Shown in pieces: positions 23,282 through 32,275 of a stretch of 58,987 nucleotides of DNA. Every line of letters starts with the position of its first letter. The first letter of the stretch is position 1. The stretch is taken from contig NZ_JAOPWR010000477.1 of the NCBI RefSeq assembly GCF_025965585.1, positions 1 through 58,987 on the forward strand, written 5' to 3'. The position numbers and the translations under genes are program-made. The notes beneath the pieces were generated by a model. That model worked only from the letters and a program-made list of their open reading frames with translations, had not been told where the DNA came from and ran no database searches. This DNA comes from Pseudonocardia sp. (GTDB lineage: Bacteria; Actinomycetota; Actinomycetes; Mycobacteriales; Pseudonocardiaceae).

Positions 23282-24542
23282 CGTCACCGGTCCCGTGACG
23301 GGCGCCGGGCAGTCCTCCGCGGACCGCCCGGCCCCGGCCCTCACCCGGGCCACCGGCCTCGACGCCGAGGTGTTCGGTGCGAAGCACTGGGGTCGCGAGC
23401 CGCTGCTGGTGCGCCGTGCGGACACCCACGGCTTCCGCGACCTGCTCGACCTCGACGGCGTCGACGAGCTGCTCTCCCGCCGCGGGCTGCGCACCCCGTT
23501 CCTGCGCCTGGCCCGCAACGGCGCGGTGGTGGACTCGAGCTCGTTCACCGGCCCCGGCGGGGTCGGCGCGGAGATCGGCGACCAGGTGCGCGACGACAAG
23601 GTCGCCGGGCTGTTCGCCGAGGGCACCACGGTGGTGCTGCAGGCGCTGCACCGCCTCTGGCCACCGGTGATCGACTTCGCCACCCGGCTCGGCGCGGAGC
23701 TCGGCCATCCCGTGCAGGCCAACGCGTACGTGACGCCGCGGGCGTCGCGCGGGTTCTCGGCCCACTACGACGTGCACGACGTCTTCGTGCTGCAGCTCGC
23801 CGGGCGCAAGCACTGGACCGTGCACGCGCCCGTGCACACCGACCCCCTGCGCGACCAGCCCTGGAACGACCACGCCCGCGCCGTCGCCGCCCGGGCCCGC
23901 GACGACGCGCCCGCGATCGACACGGTGCTGGAGCCCGGCGACGTGCTCTACCTCCCACGCGGCTGGCTGCACGCGGCCACCGCGCTGGGCGAGACGTCCG
24001 CGCACCTGACCGTGGGCGTGCACGTCGTCACCCGGTTCGCGCTGGTCGAGGCGCTCACCGCGCTCGTGGGCGACGACCCGGAGCTGCGTGCGTCGCTGCC
24101 GCTGGGGCTCGACCTCGCCGACCCCGACATGCTCGACCCACACCTCGACGACGTGCGCGCGGCCCTGCACGCCGCGATCGACCGGGTGCCCGCCGAGGCG
24201 GTCGCGCGCCGGGTGCGCCGTCACGTCTGGACCGGCGGCCGCCCGGAGCCGGTGCGCCCGGTGGCCGCCGCCGCGTTCGCCGAGGGGCTGGCCGAGGGCG
24301 ACACCGTCCGGCTCCGCGTCGGTCTGCACCACCGGCTGACCAGGAACGGCACCACCGTCGTGCTGGAGCTGCCCGACCGGCGGATCGAGCTGCCGGCCGC
24401 CACCGCCGACGCCGTCCGCGCGCTCCTCGGTGGGGACGCCCTGGTCGTGGGTGGCCTCCCGGGCATGGACGGGCCTGACCAGATCGTGCTGGTCCGCCGC
24501 CTGCTGCGGGAGGCCGTGCTGGTGCCGGCCGACCCGGCATGA
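23271..24542 (+). CDS. JmjC/ROX-type cupin Fe(II)/2-oxoglutarate oxygenase
   Basis: A 423-residue Cupin_4 (JmjC, ribosomal-oxygenase-like) protein. The N-terminal segment VFGAKHWGREPLLVRR is typical of the family. The iron ligands are H165 and D167 (HYDVHDVFVLQLAGRKHW) and H234 (VLYLPRGWLHAAT); QANAYVTP precedes the first. A C-terminal winged-helix-like half follows (RIELPAATADAVRALL). Relatives hydroxylate His or Arg in ribosomal proteins, but specialised ones act on other peptides. GTG 23271 overlaps the repeat-peptide gene by 11 bases; GTG 23295 is an alternative. Its TGA overlaps the next start as ATGA. Tight coupling to a peptide gene suggests the peptide is its substrate, untested. Confidence 0.88.
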   Translation: MPADVTGPVTGAGQSSADRPAPALTRATGLDAEVFGAKHWGREPLLVRRADTHGFRDLLDLDGVDELLSRRGLRTPFLRLARNGAVVDSSSFTGPGGVGAEIGDQVRDDKVAGLFAEGTTVVLQALHRLWPPVIDFATRLGAELGHPVQANAYVTPRASRGFSAHYDVHDVFVLQLAGRKHWTVHAPVHTDPLRDQPWNDHARAVAARARDDAPAIDTVLEPGDVLYLPRGWLHAATALGETSAHLTVGVHVVTRFALVEALTALVGDDPELRASLPLGLDLADPDMLDPHLDDVRAALHAAIDRVPAEAVARRVRRHVWTGGRPEPVRPVAAAAFAEGLAEGDTVRLRVGLHHRLTRNGTTVVLELPDRRIELPAATADAVRALLGGDALVVGGLPGMDGPDQIVLVRRLLREAVLVPADPA

Positions 24543-25420
24543 CCACCGCGACGCGCTGCGCGGACGTCGCCGACGCCGCGGACGATCCGCGCGAGGGCAC
24601 GGCACCCCCGGCCGAGCGCTGGTTCCTCGTCGAGCACCCGGGGCCCTGGGGCCGGGTCGCGCTCGCCCAGTCGGGCATCGTTCCGGGTGCGGTCGCCGCG
24701 CTCTCGGCCTGGGCACTCGCGGAGAACGGGCGGGTGCTGCTGGTCCGCAGGCACAGCCGCCGCACCGGTGCGGCGAAGCGGCGCTGGTTCCGCGTCGACT
24801 CCCGCCCGGGCCACGAGGAGATCCGCACCGGCACGTTCACCGACGAGGCCGACCTCGTGGCCGCCGTCCGTGCCGCGGGCGACCCGTTCGACGGGCCGCT
24901 GTACCTCGTCTGCACCCACGGGCGCCACGACACGTGTTGCGCGGTGCGCGGCCGGCCGGCGGCCGCCGCGGTGGCCGCCGCCGCGCCGGAGCGCACGTGG
25001 GAGTGCAGCCACATCGGCGGGTGCCGGTTCGCGCCCGCGCTCGTGCTGCTGCCGCACGGGTTCACGCTCGGCGGGGTCCCGCCGGAGTGCGTCCCGGCCG
25101 TCGTGCGCGACTACGCCGAGGGACGCCTCGAACCGCGCTGGGCCCGGGGCCGCTCGGTGCACTCTCCTGCGGTCCAGGCCGCGCAGCAGTACGCCCGCGT
25201 CGTCACGGGTGCCACGGCCGTCGACGCGCTCGAGCCGGTGTCCGTGGAGCCCGACGGCGCCGCGTGGGTGGTCCGGTTCCGCGACCCGGACGTCACCGTG
25301 CGGTTGCGGGAACGCCGCGTCGAGGCCGGCCGGCCGCTGACCTGCACCGCCACCGCGCCCGGCTGGTTGCGCGTCTTCGACCTCGTCGACGTCGAGCCGT
25401 CCCCTACCGGTCGGCCCTGA
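24539..25420 (+). CDS. Sucrase/ferredoxin-like protein (thioredoxin-like [2Fe-2S])
   Basis: A 293-residue Suc_Fer-like protein. The cluster-binding motifs are LVCTHGRHDTCCAVRGRP and WECSHIGGCRFAPALVLL, giving the CX8C and downstream CSHxGG pattern of thioredoxin-fold [2Fe-2S] proteins. The third block usually reads GGHRFA; here a Cys replaces the His (GGCRFA), so the cluster may have altered ligation. The start overlaps the oxygenase stop (ATGA, 24539-24542). In this operon it could supply electrons to keep the JmjC iron reduced, or act on the peptide itself. It overlaps the convergent App1 gene by 17 bases. Confidence 0.85.
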   Translation: MTTATRCADVADAADDPREGTAPPAERWFLVEHPGPWGRVALAQSGIVPGAVAALSAWALAENGRVLLVRRHSRRTGAAKRRWFRVDSRPGHEEIRTGTFTDEADLVAAVRAAGDPFDGPLYLVCTHGRHDTCCAVRGRPAAAAVAAAAPERTWECSHIGGCRFAPALVLLPHGFTLGGVPPECVPAVVRDYAEGRLEPRWARGRSVHSPAVQAAQQYARVVTGATAVDALEPVSVEPDGAAWVVRFRDPDVTVRLRERRVEAGRPLTCTATAPGWLRVFDLVDVEPSPTGRP

Positions 25421-26507
25421 TCTGCGCCGGGGCCGCCGGGTCGAGCAGCCCCAGGCCCGCCGCGTGCACGGCGATCTCCACGCTGTCGTCCACCGCCAGC
25501 ATCGGTACGCCCGCGGCGGTGACGTCGGCGGCCAGTGCGTCCACCTCCGCGACGCGCCGCAGCGTGGCCGTCGGGGTGCGCCGGATATAGATCGCCACGA
25601 TCCGGTCCGGGTGCTCGCGCGCGAGCGTCGCGTAGATCTCGGGATCGGCCTGCCCGCTGTCGCCGACGAGCACCAGCCCCAGCAGCGGGTGCTCGGCCAG
25701 CAGCCTGCGCACCACGCCGAGCTTGTGCTCCTGCGCGCCGATGCGGAACAGGCCGCTGCGCGACGGCCCCCAGTCGGTGAGCAGCATCGGCCCGAGCGGG
25801 AACCGGCGCAGCACGATGAACTCCAGCAGCATCTCGTGCAGGTTCCACGGGCTGGTGGAGAGGTAGAAGACCGGACGGCCGGGCGTGACGAGCGCACGGT
25901 AGAGCGCCGCGGCCCCCGGGAGCGGGGTGCGGTCGCCGACCTCGGTCATCAGCGCCGCCCGCAGGAACGCCCACCCGCGGCTCAGGCCGGTCTCGATGAT
26001 GGTGTCGTCGACGTCGCTGACCAGACCGATGCGCGCCTCGGGGTCCACGACGAGCACCTGGGCCCGCGCCGTCGTGCCGTCGGCCAGGGCGAGCCCGACG
26101 TCGTGCCAGCCGGGGACGAGGTCGGGCACGTCGAGCACGGCATCGAGGTAGCCGTCGTGGTCGGTGGTGTCGCTCTCCGCGCCGCCGGGGGCGTCGATCG
26201 TGACGGCGACGCGGGGCACCTCCACGGTGAGGAAGCGCGCCAGTGTGGAACGCAGCACGGCCTGCCGCGAGCGCCGGGTGGGCGGTTCGGCCACCGGCAC
26301 GCCCACCGCGGGCACCTCCACCGCCGGGCGCCCGCGCACGACCCGGCCCCCGACCCGGATCCGGCGCGTGGTGCCGTGGCCGACGAACGGGACGATCATG
26401 GGCAGGTGCCGGCCCCGTACCCGCAGCACGAGCAGCACCACCATCTGAACGGCGTCCTCGACGGTCATCGCGACACGGATCAGCACCGGACGCCATCGCA
26501 GGTCCAC
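25404..26507 (-). CDS. App1-family phosphatidate phosphatase-like protein (DUF2183)
   Basis: A 367-residue protein. The C-terminal half is the App1 catalytic domain of the HAD fold: VSDVDDTIIETG (DxDDT nucleophile motif), then FYLSTSPWNLHEMLLEF, the Lys in GAQEHKLGVVRRLL, and VLVGDSGQADPEIYATLA. The N-terminal half is a beta-rich domain. App1 in yeast dephosphorylates phosphatidate; bacterial roles are less clear. Start choice is weak: GTG 26507 keeps the conserved DLRWRPVLIRVAMTVEDAV, but no clear ribosome site is seen, and GTG 26525 or ATG 26468 are possible. It is divergent from the HAD gene. Confidence 0.85.
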   Translation of the reverse strand: MDLRWRPVLIRVAMTVEDAVQMVVLLVLRVRGRHLPMIVPFVGHGTTRRIRVGGRVVRGRPAVEVPAVGVPVAEPPTRRSRQAVLRSTLARFLTVEVPRVAVTIDAPGGAESDTTDHDGYLDAVLDVPDLVPGWHDVGLALADGTTARAQVLVVDPEARIGLVSDVDDTIIETGLSRGWAFLRAALMTEVGDRTPLPGAAALYRALVTPGRPVFYLSTSPWNLHEMLLEFIVLRRFPLGPMLLTDWGPSRSGLFRIGAQEHKLGVVRRLLAEHPLLGLVLVGDSGQADPEIYATLAREHPDRIVAIYIRRTPTATLRRVAEVDALAADVTAAGVPMLAVDDSVEIAVHAAGLGLLDPAAPAQIRADR

Positions 26508-26549
26508 CCCGCAGGAGTACCGCACGGCGGACACCACCGCCAGCCCACG

Positions 26550-26555
26550 TAAAAT
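26550..26555 (+). promoter_or_regulatory. -10 box of a leaderless transcript (HAD phosphatase)
   Basis: TAAAAT, an almost consensus -10 and unusually AT-rich here, ends seven bases before GTG 26563. CGGACA (26528-26533) sixteen bases upstream is a plausible -35. Confidence 0.65.
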
Positions 26556-26562
26556 GTGCTCA

Positions 26563-27234
26563 GTGCGCACCGTGCTCCTCGACCTCGACGGCACCCTCGT
26601 CGACTCCGCGGCCCTGATCACCGAACACCTCGCCGCCGCCATCGCCGCGGCCGGTGCCCCGGCCCCCCATCCCGCGCAGCTGCGCGGGCTCGTCGGGCCG
26701 CCGTTCGAGACGGCGCTGCCGGAGCTCGGGCTCACCGCGGAGCAGACCACCGCCACGATCGCCGCCTACCGCGGGACCTACGACGCCGTCGCAGCCACGC
26801 ACACGCCCCTCTACCCGGGCGTGCCCGCGCTGCTCGACGACCTGCGCGACGCCGGGCTGCGGCTGGCCGTCGCCACGTCGAAGCCCGAGCACCTGGCCCG
26901 CCGCATCGTCGACGGCGTGGGCCTCGGCGGCGCGTTCGCGCTGGTCGGCGGCGCCGATCACCCGGCGGGACGGATGGGCAAGGCCCGTGTCGTCGAGTCT
27001 GTGCTGGCCCGTCTCGCGCTCGACCCCGCGCGCGACGCCGTGGTCATGGTCGGCGACCGCCACCACGACGTCGACGGCGCGGCTGCGCACGGCGTGCCGA
27101 CCATCGGCGTGGCCTGGGGCTACGCGGAGCCGGGCGAGCTCGCCCGCGCCGTCGTCGTCGTGCCGGACATCGACGCGCTGCGCACGGTGCTCACCGGCGA
27201 CGACATCTGGTCGGCGGCCTCGCCCGCAGCCTGA
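26563..27234 (+). CDS. HAD-family hydrolase, phosphoglycolate-phosphatase-like
   Basis: A 223-residue HAD subfamily IA phosphatase. Motif I is LLDLDGTLVDSA, motif II is VATSKPEHLARRI, motif III is the Lys in RMGKARVVES and motif IV is VMVGDRHHDVDGAAAHGVPTIGVAWGYAEPGEL. The helical cap lies at residues about 15-85. Members dephosphorylate phosphoglycolate, pyrophosphate or nucleotides. The start is GTG 26563 rather than the ATG nine bases upstream, because the latter overlaps the -10 box and the conserved motif begins at the GTG. Confidence 0.9.
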   Translation: MRTVLLDLDGTLVDSAALITEHLAAAIAAAGAPAPHPAQLRGLVGPPFETALPELGLTAEQTTATIAAYRGTYDAVAATHTPLYPGVPALLDDLRDAGLRLAVATSKPEHLARRIVDGVGLGGAFALVGGADHPAGRMGKARVVESVLARLALDPARDAVVMVGDRHHDVDGAAAHGVPTIGVAWGYAEPGELARAVVVVPDIDALRTVLTGDDIWSAASPAA

Positions 27235-27356
27235 GGTCAGGACCCCGGCAGGCCCCGCGGCGCGCCCCCGCCGTCCACCTCGACGCGAGATCGGGCACGC
27301 GGGCTTCTCGGCGTCGGGACGGTCCTGATCACTGTGCCCACCCCCTCGGCCCCGGA

Positions 27357-28868
27357 TCAGTCCCCGGCCGGCGCCTGCACCCAGCCGTAGCTGCGGTTCA
27401 CCGCGCGCCCCCAGTTCGCCCGCTCACGACGGCGCACGTCGGGGTCCATCGCCGGCTCCCACGCTGCGGCGCGATGCCAGTTGGCGCGCAGCACCTCCAG
27501 GTCCGACCAGTGCCCGACGGCCAGGCCCGCAGCGTACGCGGCACCGAGCGACACCGCCTCCGAACCGAGCGGGCGCTCCACCGGCACGTCGAGGACGTCG
27601 GCCACGAACTGCATGAGCAGGTGGTTGGCCGTCATGCCGCCGTCCACCTTGAGGCGCGTGACGGGCACCCCGGAGTCGGCGTTCATCGCGTCGACGACCT
27701 CGCGGGTCTGCCACCCGGTGGCCTCCAGCACCGCCCGGGCGAGGTGGCCGCGGTTGATGAACGACGTCAGCCCGACCATGACGCCGCGCGCGTCGGGGTG
27801 CCAGCGCGGGGAGTACAGCCCGGAGAACGCCGGCACGATGTAGCAGCCACCGTTGTCGGGCACGGTGGCGGCGAGCGTCTCGATCTGGGCGGCGGTCTGG
27901 ATCATGCCCAGCGCGTCGCGGAACCACTGGACGAGCGACCCGGCCACCGCGATCGCCCCTTCCAGGGCGTAGACGGGCTCGTCGCCGAAGAGGTAGCCGA
28001 CGGTCGGGATCAGGCCGTGCGTGGAGCGGGCGAGGCGATCGCCGGTGTTCATCAGCAGGAACGCGCCCGTGCCGTAGGTGCACTTCGCCTCGCCGAGCGA
28101 GAAGCACGCCTGCCCCACCAGCGCGGCCTGCTGGTCGCCGAGCGCGCCCGACACCGGGACGCCGGGCAGCAGCGTGGTGCAGATGCCGTAGACCTCCGCG
28201 CTGGGCCGGATCTCCGGCAGCATCCGCCGCGGCACGTCGAGCGCCTCCAGCAGCGGGTCGGACCACTCCAGCTTGCGGATGTCCATGAGCATGGTGCGGC
28301 TGGCGTTCGTCACGTCGGTGACGTGCCTGCCCCCCTCGACACCGCCGGTCAGCTGCCAGATCAGCCACGTCTCCATGGTCCCGAACAGGACGTCACCCGC
28401 TTCGGCGCCGGCCCGTGCGCCCGGCACGTGGTCGAGCAGCCAGCGCAGCCGCGGCCCGGCGTAGTACGTGGCCGGCACGAGCCCGGAGATCGCCTCGACG
28501 AGCGGGGAGTGCCCGTCCTCGGCGAGGCGGGCGACGATGCCGTCGGTACGCGTGTCCTGCCAGGTGATCGCACGCGCGAGCGGCTCTCCGGTGTGCCGGT
28601 TCCAGATGACGGTGGTCTCGCGCTGGTTGGCGATGCCCAGGGCGACGAGGTTCTCCGGGGCCAGGCCGGCGCCGCGCAGGGCCGCGGGCACCACGCGCTT
28701 CACGTTGCGCCAGATCTCCGCGGCGTCGTGCTCGACCCTCCCGGGCTGCGGGTAGTGCTGGCGGTGCTCCAGCTGGGCGACGGCGAGCATCCGGCCCGAG
28801 CGGTTGAACAGCAGGCAGCGCGTGGACGTGGTGCCCTGGTCGATGGCGGCGACGACGTGCTCGGTCAC
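27357..28868 (-). CDS. glpK: Glycerol kinase (first copy)
   Basis: A 503-residue FGGY-family kinase with the full glycerol-kinase layout. It begins [16 protein letters not shown] (phosphate loop), then has [61 protein letters not shown], and in domain [22 protein letters not shown]. It phosphorylates glycerol to sn-glycerol-3-phosphate in the cytoplasm. The start is GTG 28868; upstream codons are out of family. It follows the IclR gene on the same strand, while a second glycerol kinase is in the glpF-glpK-glpD operon on the other. The two differ clearly along their length, so this is an old paralogue that may prefer another polyol. Confidence 0.92.
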   Translation of the reverse strand: MTEHVVAAIDQGTTSTRCLLFNRSGRMLAVAQLEHRQHYPQPGRVEHDAAEIWRNVKRVVPAALRGAGLAPENLVALGIANQRETTVIWNRHTGEPLARAITWQDTRTDGIVARLAEDGHSPLVEAISGLVPATYYAGPRLRWLLDHVPGARAGAEAGDVLFGTMETWLIWQLTGGVEGGRHVTDVTNASRTMLMDIRKLEWSDPLLEALDVPRRMLPEIRPSAEVYGICTTLLPGVPVSGALGDQQAALVGQACFSLGEAKCTYGTGAFLLMNTGDRLARSTHGLIPTVGYLFGDEPVYALEGAIAVAGSLVQWFRDALGMIQTAAQIETLAATVPDNGGCYIVPAFSGLYSPRWHPDARGVMVGLTSFINRGHLARAVLEATGWQTREVVDAMNADSGVPVTRLKVDGGMTANHLLMQFVADVLDVPVERPLGSEAVSLGAAYAAGLAVGHWSDLEVLRANWHRAAAWEPAMDPDVRRRERANWGRAVNRSYGWVQAPAGD

Positions 28869-28898
28869 GGGCGAACATCCGACCTGCGCGCGACTTTG

Positions 28899-28932
28899 CG
28901 TCCTCGCACGGTCCACGGACGGTGCGAGGACG
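28899..28932. promoter_or_regulatory. 34-bp near-perfect palindrome between regulator and first glycerol kinase
   Basis: Two 16-base arms, CGTCCTCGCACGGTCC and GGACGGTGCGAGGACG, pair with one mismatch around a 2-base centre. Flanks add TTTG and CGAAA. It fills the 97-bp gap between the IclR stop and the kinase start. It may be an operator, a terminator hairpin for the regulator transcript, or a dispersed genomic repeat. Confidence 0.55.
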
Positions 28933-28965
28933 CGAAACGGCGCGCGGATCGGAGTCGGCGGCCTC

Positions 28966-29727
28966 TCACAGAACACCCACCAGCGACGACGAGATCTCCC
29001 GCGACGCCGCGAGCAGCTGCTCGGCCAGCCGTGGCCGCAGCTCGCCGCCGACGCCGAAGAGCTCCTCGACCGGCCCGACCACGCCGATGGCCCCCGCGAC
29101 CATGCCGCCGCTGCCCCGCAACGGAGCGGCGGCGCCGCCGACGCCGGACTCGAACTCCCCCGCCTCGCTCGCCCACCCTCGCCGGCGGGCGGTGGTGAGG
29201 TGCGCTTCCAACGCCGCGACGGAGGTGCAGGTGCGGCCCGTCCACGGCTGCAGGTCCAGCTCGCGGGTCGGCGGGATGGCGATGGGTGCGAACGCGAGCA
29301 GGCACTTGCCCAGAGCCGTGGCGTGCAGCGGCTGCTCCTCGCCGGTGCGGATGTGCTGCGGCGAGCCGTCGGGCCGGAATACGTGGTGCACCAGCCGCAC
29401 GGACCGGGACCCGGCCACGCCCAGCTGCACGGCCAGACCGGTGCTGCCCGCGAGGGAGTCGGCCCAGTTCATCGCGGCGGCACGGAGATCGTGGCGGTCC
29501 CGCGGATGGCCGAGATCGCTCAGGCCCGCGCCGAGGAAGTAGCGGGCCGACCCGGCGTCCTGGTCGACGAACCCCACGTCGCAGAGGGTGCGGACGATGC
29601 CGTGCACGGTCGGACGGGGCAGGTTCAGCGCGGCGGCGAGCTCGGCCAGCCCCAAGGGCCGGTCGGTGCCGCCGAGCAGGCGCAGCACCGCGGCGGCTCG
29701 TTCGATCGACTGGATGGATCCCGGCAC
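28966..29727 (-). CDS. IclR-family regulator of the glycerol locus (GylR-like)
   Basis: A 253-residue IclR protein. The N-terminal winged helix is [17 protein letters not shown] to [28 protein letters not shown]; the C-terminal effector domain contains [26 protein letters not shown] and [11 protein letters not shown]. The equivalent Streptomyces protein, GylR, represses the glycerol operon and is relieved by glycerol-3-phosphate. The start is GTG 29727, seven bases after TAGGGT, so the mRNA is probably leaderless. It is divergent from glpF-glpK-glpD, with a 17-bp palindrome in between, and in line with the first glycerol kinase. Confidence 0.9.
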   Translation of the reverse strand: MPGSIQSIERAAAVLRLLGGTDRPLGLAELAAALNLPRPTVHGIVRTLCDVGFVDQDAGSARYFLGAGLSDLGHPRDRHDLRAAAMNWADSLAGSTGLAVQLGVAGSRSVRLVHHVFRPDGSPQHIRTGEEQPLHATALGKCLLAFAPIAIPPTRELDLQPWTGRTCTSVAALEAHLTTARRRGWASEAGEFESGVGGAAAPLRGSGGMVAGAIGVVGPVEELFGVGGELRPRLAEQLLAASREISSSLVGVL

Positions 29728-29734
29728 TCGCCCG

Positions 29735-29740
29735 ACCCTA
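29735..29740 (-). promoter_or_regulatory. -10 box of a leaderless transcript (IclR gene)
   Basis: On the minus strand TAGGGT is followed by seven bases and GTG 29727. Confidence 0.5.
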
Positions 29741-29771
29741 CGGGCGCGGTGTGATCTCCGCCCGCACCTGC

Positions 29772-29788
29772 GTTCGACAATGCCGAAC
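29772..29788. promoter_or_regulatory. 17-bp palindromic operator, GylR/IclR type
   Basis: GTTCGACAATGCCGAAC is a near-perfect palindrome: 5-bp perfect outer arms GTTCG/CGAAC and an inner CA/TG pair. It sits nine bases upstream of the glpF -35 and 45 bp upstream of the IclR start. A bound repressor could block both promoters. Confidence 0.6.
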
Positions 29789-29796
29789 GCCACCCG

Positions 29797-29825
29797 TTGC
29801 CGCTGCTCGCGGGGCTTCCTAGCGT
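29797..29825 (+). promoter_or_regulatory. Promoter of glpF-glpK-glpD
   Basis: TTGCCG (29797-29802), a 17-base spacer and TAGCGT (29820-29825) make a good housekeeping-type promoter. The leader after it contains a small hairpin, CCCGCT/AGCGGG (29834-29850), before the glpF ribosome site. Confidence 0.6.
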
Positions 29826-29869
29826 CAGCGGAACCCGCTATGGGAGCGGGCAGAAACCGGAGGACTTCG

Positions 29870-30700
29870 ATGAAGAACTCATTGCTCGGGGAGTTGAGTG
29901 CCGAGTTCCTCGGTACCATGATTCTCCTGCTCTTCGGTGCCGGAGTGGTCGCGCAGGTCATCACCAATCCTCAGGGCAGCCTGGGCAACCACAACTCGAT
30001 CGCCTGGGCGTGGGGCTTCGGTGTCACGCTCGGCGTCTACGTCGCGGCCCGGCTGTCGGGGGCCCACCTCAACCCGGCCGTGACGATCGCCCTCGCGGCG
30101 TTCAAGGGCTTCTCGTGGCGGAAGGTGTTGCCCTACTCGCTCGCACAGACGGCGGGCGCGTTCGTGGCCGCACTGATCGTCCGGTTCGTCTACGCGGACC
30201 TGATCAACTCGGTCGATCCCGGACACACCTTCAAGACCCAGATCATCTTCTCGACCCTACCCGGCAACGGGTCAGGACCCGTCTCGGTCACGACGGCGTT
30301 CTTCGACCAGATCGTCGGCACCGCCATCCTGGTCTTCGTGATCTTCGCGATCACGACGGCCGCGAACAACGCCCCGCTCGCGAACCTCGGACCGGTCGTG
30401 GTCGGCCTGCTCGTCGTCGCGATCGGGATGGCGTGGGGCGCGAACGCGGGATACGCGATCAACCCGGCCCGTGACTTCGGCCCGCGGCTGGCCTCACTGG
30501 TCACCGGGTACGGGACCGCGATGTTCGACCAGTACGGCGGGTTGTACTTCTGGCTACCGATCGTGGCGCCGATCATCGGCGGCCTGATCGGTGGCGCACT
30601 TTTCAAGTACGCGATCGAGGGCTTCCTGCCCGCCCCCGGCGAGGACATCACGGTGTCCGAGCCCATCGGGCGCATCCCGCCGTCAGCCCAGAACCCCTAG
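29870..30700 (+). CDS. glpF: Glycerol facilitator (aquaglyceroporin)
   Basis: A 276-residue MIP-family channel with six membrane helices and both re-entrant NPA loops: GAHLNPAVTIALAAF in the first half, and YAINPARDFGPRLAS in the second, where the Asp after NPAR is the mark of glycerol-conducting members. It lets glycerol diffuse across the cytoplasmic membrane. The start is ATG 29870, six bases after GGAGG. It is the first gene of an operon with glycerol kinase (12 bp) and glycerol-3-phosphate dehydrogenase (45 bp). A promoter and IclR-type operator precede it. Confidence 0.95.
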   Translation: MKNSLLGELSAEFLGTMILLLFGAGVVAQVITNPQGSLGNHNSIAWAWGFGVTLGVYVAARLSGAHLNPAVTIALAAFKGFSWRKVLPYSLAQTAGAFVAALIVRFVYADLINSVDPGHTFKTQIIFSTLPGNGSGPVSVTTAFFDQIVGTAILVFVIFAITTAANNAPLANLGPVVVGLLVVAIGMAWGANAGYAINPARDFGPRLASLVTGYGTAMFDQYGGLYFWLPIVAPIIGGLIGGALFKYAIEGFLPAPGEDITVSEPIGRIPPSAQNP

Positions 30701-30712
30701 AAGGAGAGTTCA

Positions 30713-32230
30713 ATGGCCGAGTTCGTCGGTGCCGTCGACCAGGGCACCACCAGCACCCGATTCATGATCTTCGACCACGCCGGCAACGAGGTGGGCCGCC
30801 ACCAGCTCGAGCACCTGCAGATCCTCCCGCAGGCGGGCTGGGTGGAGCACAACCCCGTCGAGATCTGGGAGCGCACCTCCGCCGTCATCCAGACCGGGCT
30901 GAACAGGACCGGCCTCACGTCGAAGGACCTCGTGGCGCTCGGCATCACCAACCAGCGCGAGACCACGGTGGTGTGGGACAAGCGCACCGGACGCCCGATC
31001 TACAACGCGATCGTCTGGCAGGACACCCGCACCGACCGCATCGCCTCGGCGCTGGACCGGGACGGGCGCGGGGACGTCATCCGGCGCAAGGCCGGCCTGC
31101 CGCCCGCCACCTACTTCTCCGGCGGCAAGATCCAGTGGATCCTGGAGAACGTCGAGGGCGCCCGCGAGGCCGCCGAGAGCGGCAACGCGATCTTCGGCAA
31201 CACCGACGCCTGGCTGCTGTGGAACCTCACCGGTGGCCGGGACGGGGGCGCGCACGTCACCGACCCCACCAACGCCAGCCGCACGATGTTGATGAACCTC
31301 GAGACCCTCGACTGGGACGACGAGCTGCTCGGCTTCTTCAACATCCCCCGGTCGATGCTGCCGGAGATCAAGCCCAGCTCCTGCCCGGAGTGCTACGGCC
31401 ACACCCTGCCGACCGGTCCGCTCGGCGGCGAGGTCCCGCTCACCGGCGACCTCGGCGACCAGCAGGCCGCGATGGTCGGGCAGGTCTGCCTCGCCCCCGG
31501 CGAGGCCAAGAACACCTACGGCACCGGCAACTTCATGCTGCTCAACACCGGTACCGAGCTCGTCCGGTCGAAGGCGGGCCTGCTCACCACGGTCTGCTAC
31601 AAGTTCGGCGACGAGCCGACGGTCTACGCCCTGGAGGGCTCGATCGCTGTCACCGGATCGGCGGTGCAGTGGCTGCGCGACCAGCTCGGCATCATCAGCG
31701 GCGCGGCGCAGAGCGAGTCGCTGGCCCGGCAGGTCGAGGACAACGGCGGCGTGTACTTCGTGCCCGCGTTCTCCGGCCTGTTCGCGCCGTACTGGCGTTC
31801 CGACGCCCGCGGCGCGATCGTCGGCCTCTCGCGCTACAACACCAACGCCCACCTGGCCCGGGCCACGCTGGAAGCCATCTGCTACCAGAGTCGCGACGTG
31901 TCCGAGGCCATGGAGAAGGACTCCGGGGTACACCTGGACGTGCTCAAGGTCGACGGCGGCGTCACCGCCAACGAGCTGTGCATGCAGATCCAGGCCGACG
32001 TCCTCGGCGTCGATGTCAGCAGGCCCGTCGTCGCGGAGACCACGGCGCTCGGTGCGGCCTACGCTGCCGGGCTGGCCGTCGGGTTCTGGAAGGACACGGA
32101 CGAGCTGCGCACCAACTGGAACGAGTCCAAGCGCTGGTCCCCGCAGTGGTCCGAGGAACAGCGTGACTCCGGTTACGCACGGTGGAAGAAGGCCGTGGAG
32201 CGGACGTTGGACTGGGTGGATGTCGACTGA
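30713..32230 (+). CDS. glpK: Glycerol kinase (operon copy)
   Basis: A 505-residue glycerol kinase. The family blocks are [22 protein letters not shown] at the N-terminus, [61 protein letters not shown], and [21 protein letters not shown]. It traps glycerol as glycerol-3-phosphate, the likely inducer of the regulator. AAGGAGAG lies seven bases before ATG 30713. Its place between glpF and glpD makes it the main catabolic kinase. A paralogue lies at 27357-28868. Confidence 0.96.
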   Translation: MAEFVGAVDQGTTSTRFMIFDHAGNEVGRHQLEHLQILPQAGWVEHNPVEIWERTSAVIQTGLNRTGLTSKDLVALGITNQRETTVVWDKRTGRPIYNAIVWQDTRTDRIASALDRDGRGDVIRRKAGLPPATYFSGGKIQWILENVEGAREAAESGNAIFGNTDAWLLWNLTGGRDGGAHVTDPTNASRTMLMNLETLDWDDELLGFFNIPRSMLPEIKPSSCPECYGHTLPTGPLGGEVPLTGDLGDQQAAMVGQVCLAPGEAKNTYGTGNFMLLNTGTELVRSKAGLLTTVCYKFGDEPTVYALEGSIAVTGSAVQWLRDQLGIISGAAQSESLARQVEDNGGVYFVPAFSGLFAPYWRSDARGAIVGLSRYNTNAHLARATLEAICYQSRDVSEAMEKDSGVHLDVLKVDGGVTANELCMQIQADVLGVDVSRPVVAETTALGAAYAAGLAVGFWKDTDELRTNWNESKRWSPQWSEEQRDSGYARWKKAVERTLDWVDVD

Positions 32231-32275
32231 GGCAAGGTCCCGAGCCGGCGCAGGAGCAACGAGAGGAACACTGAC

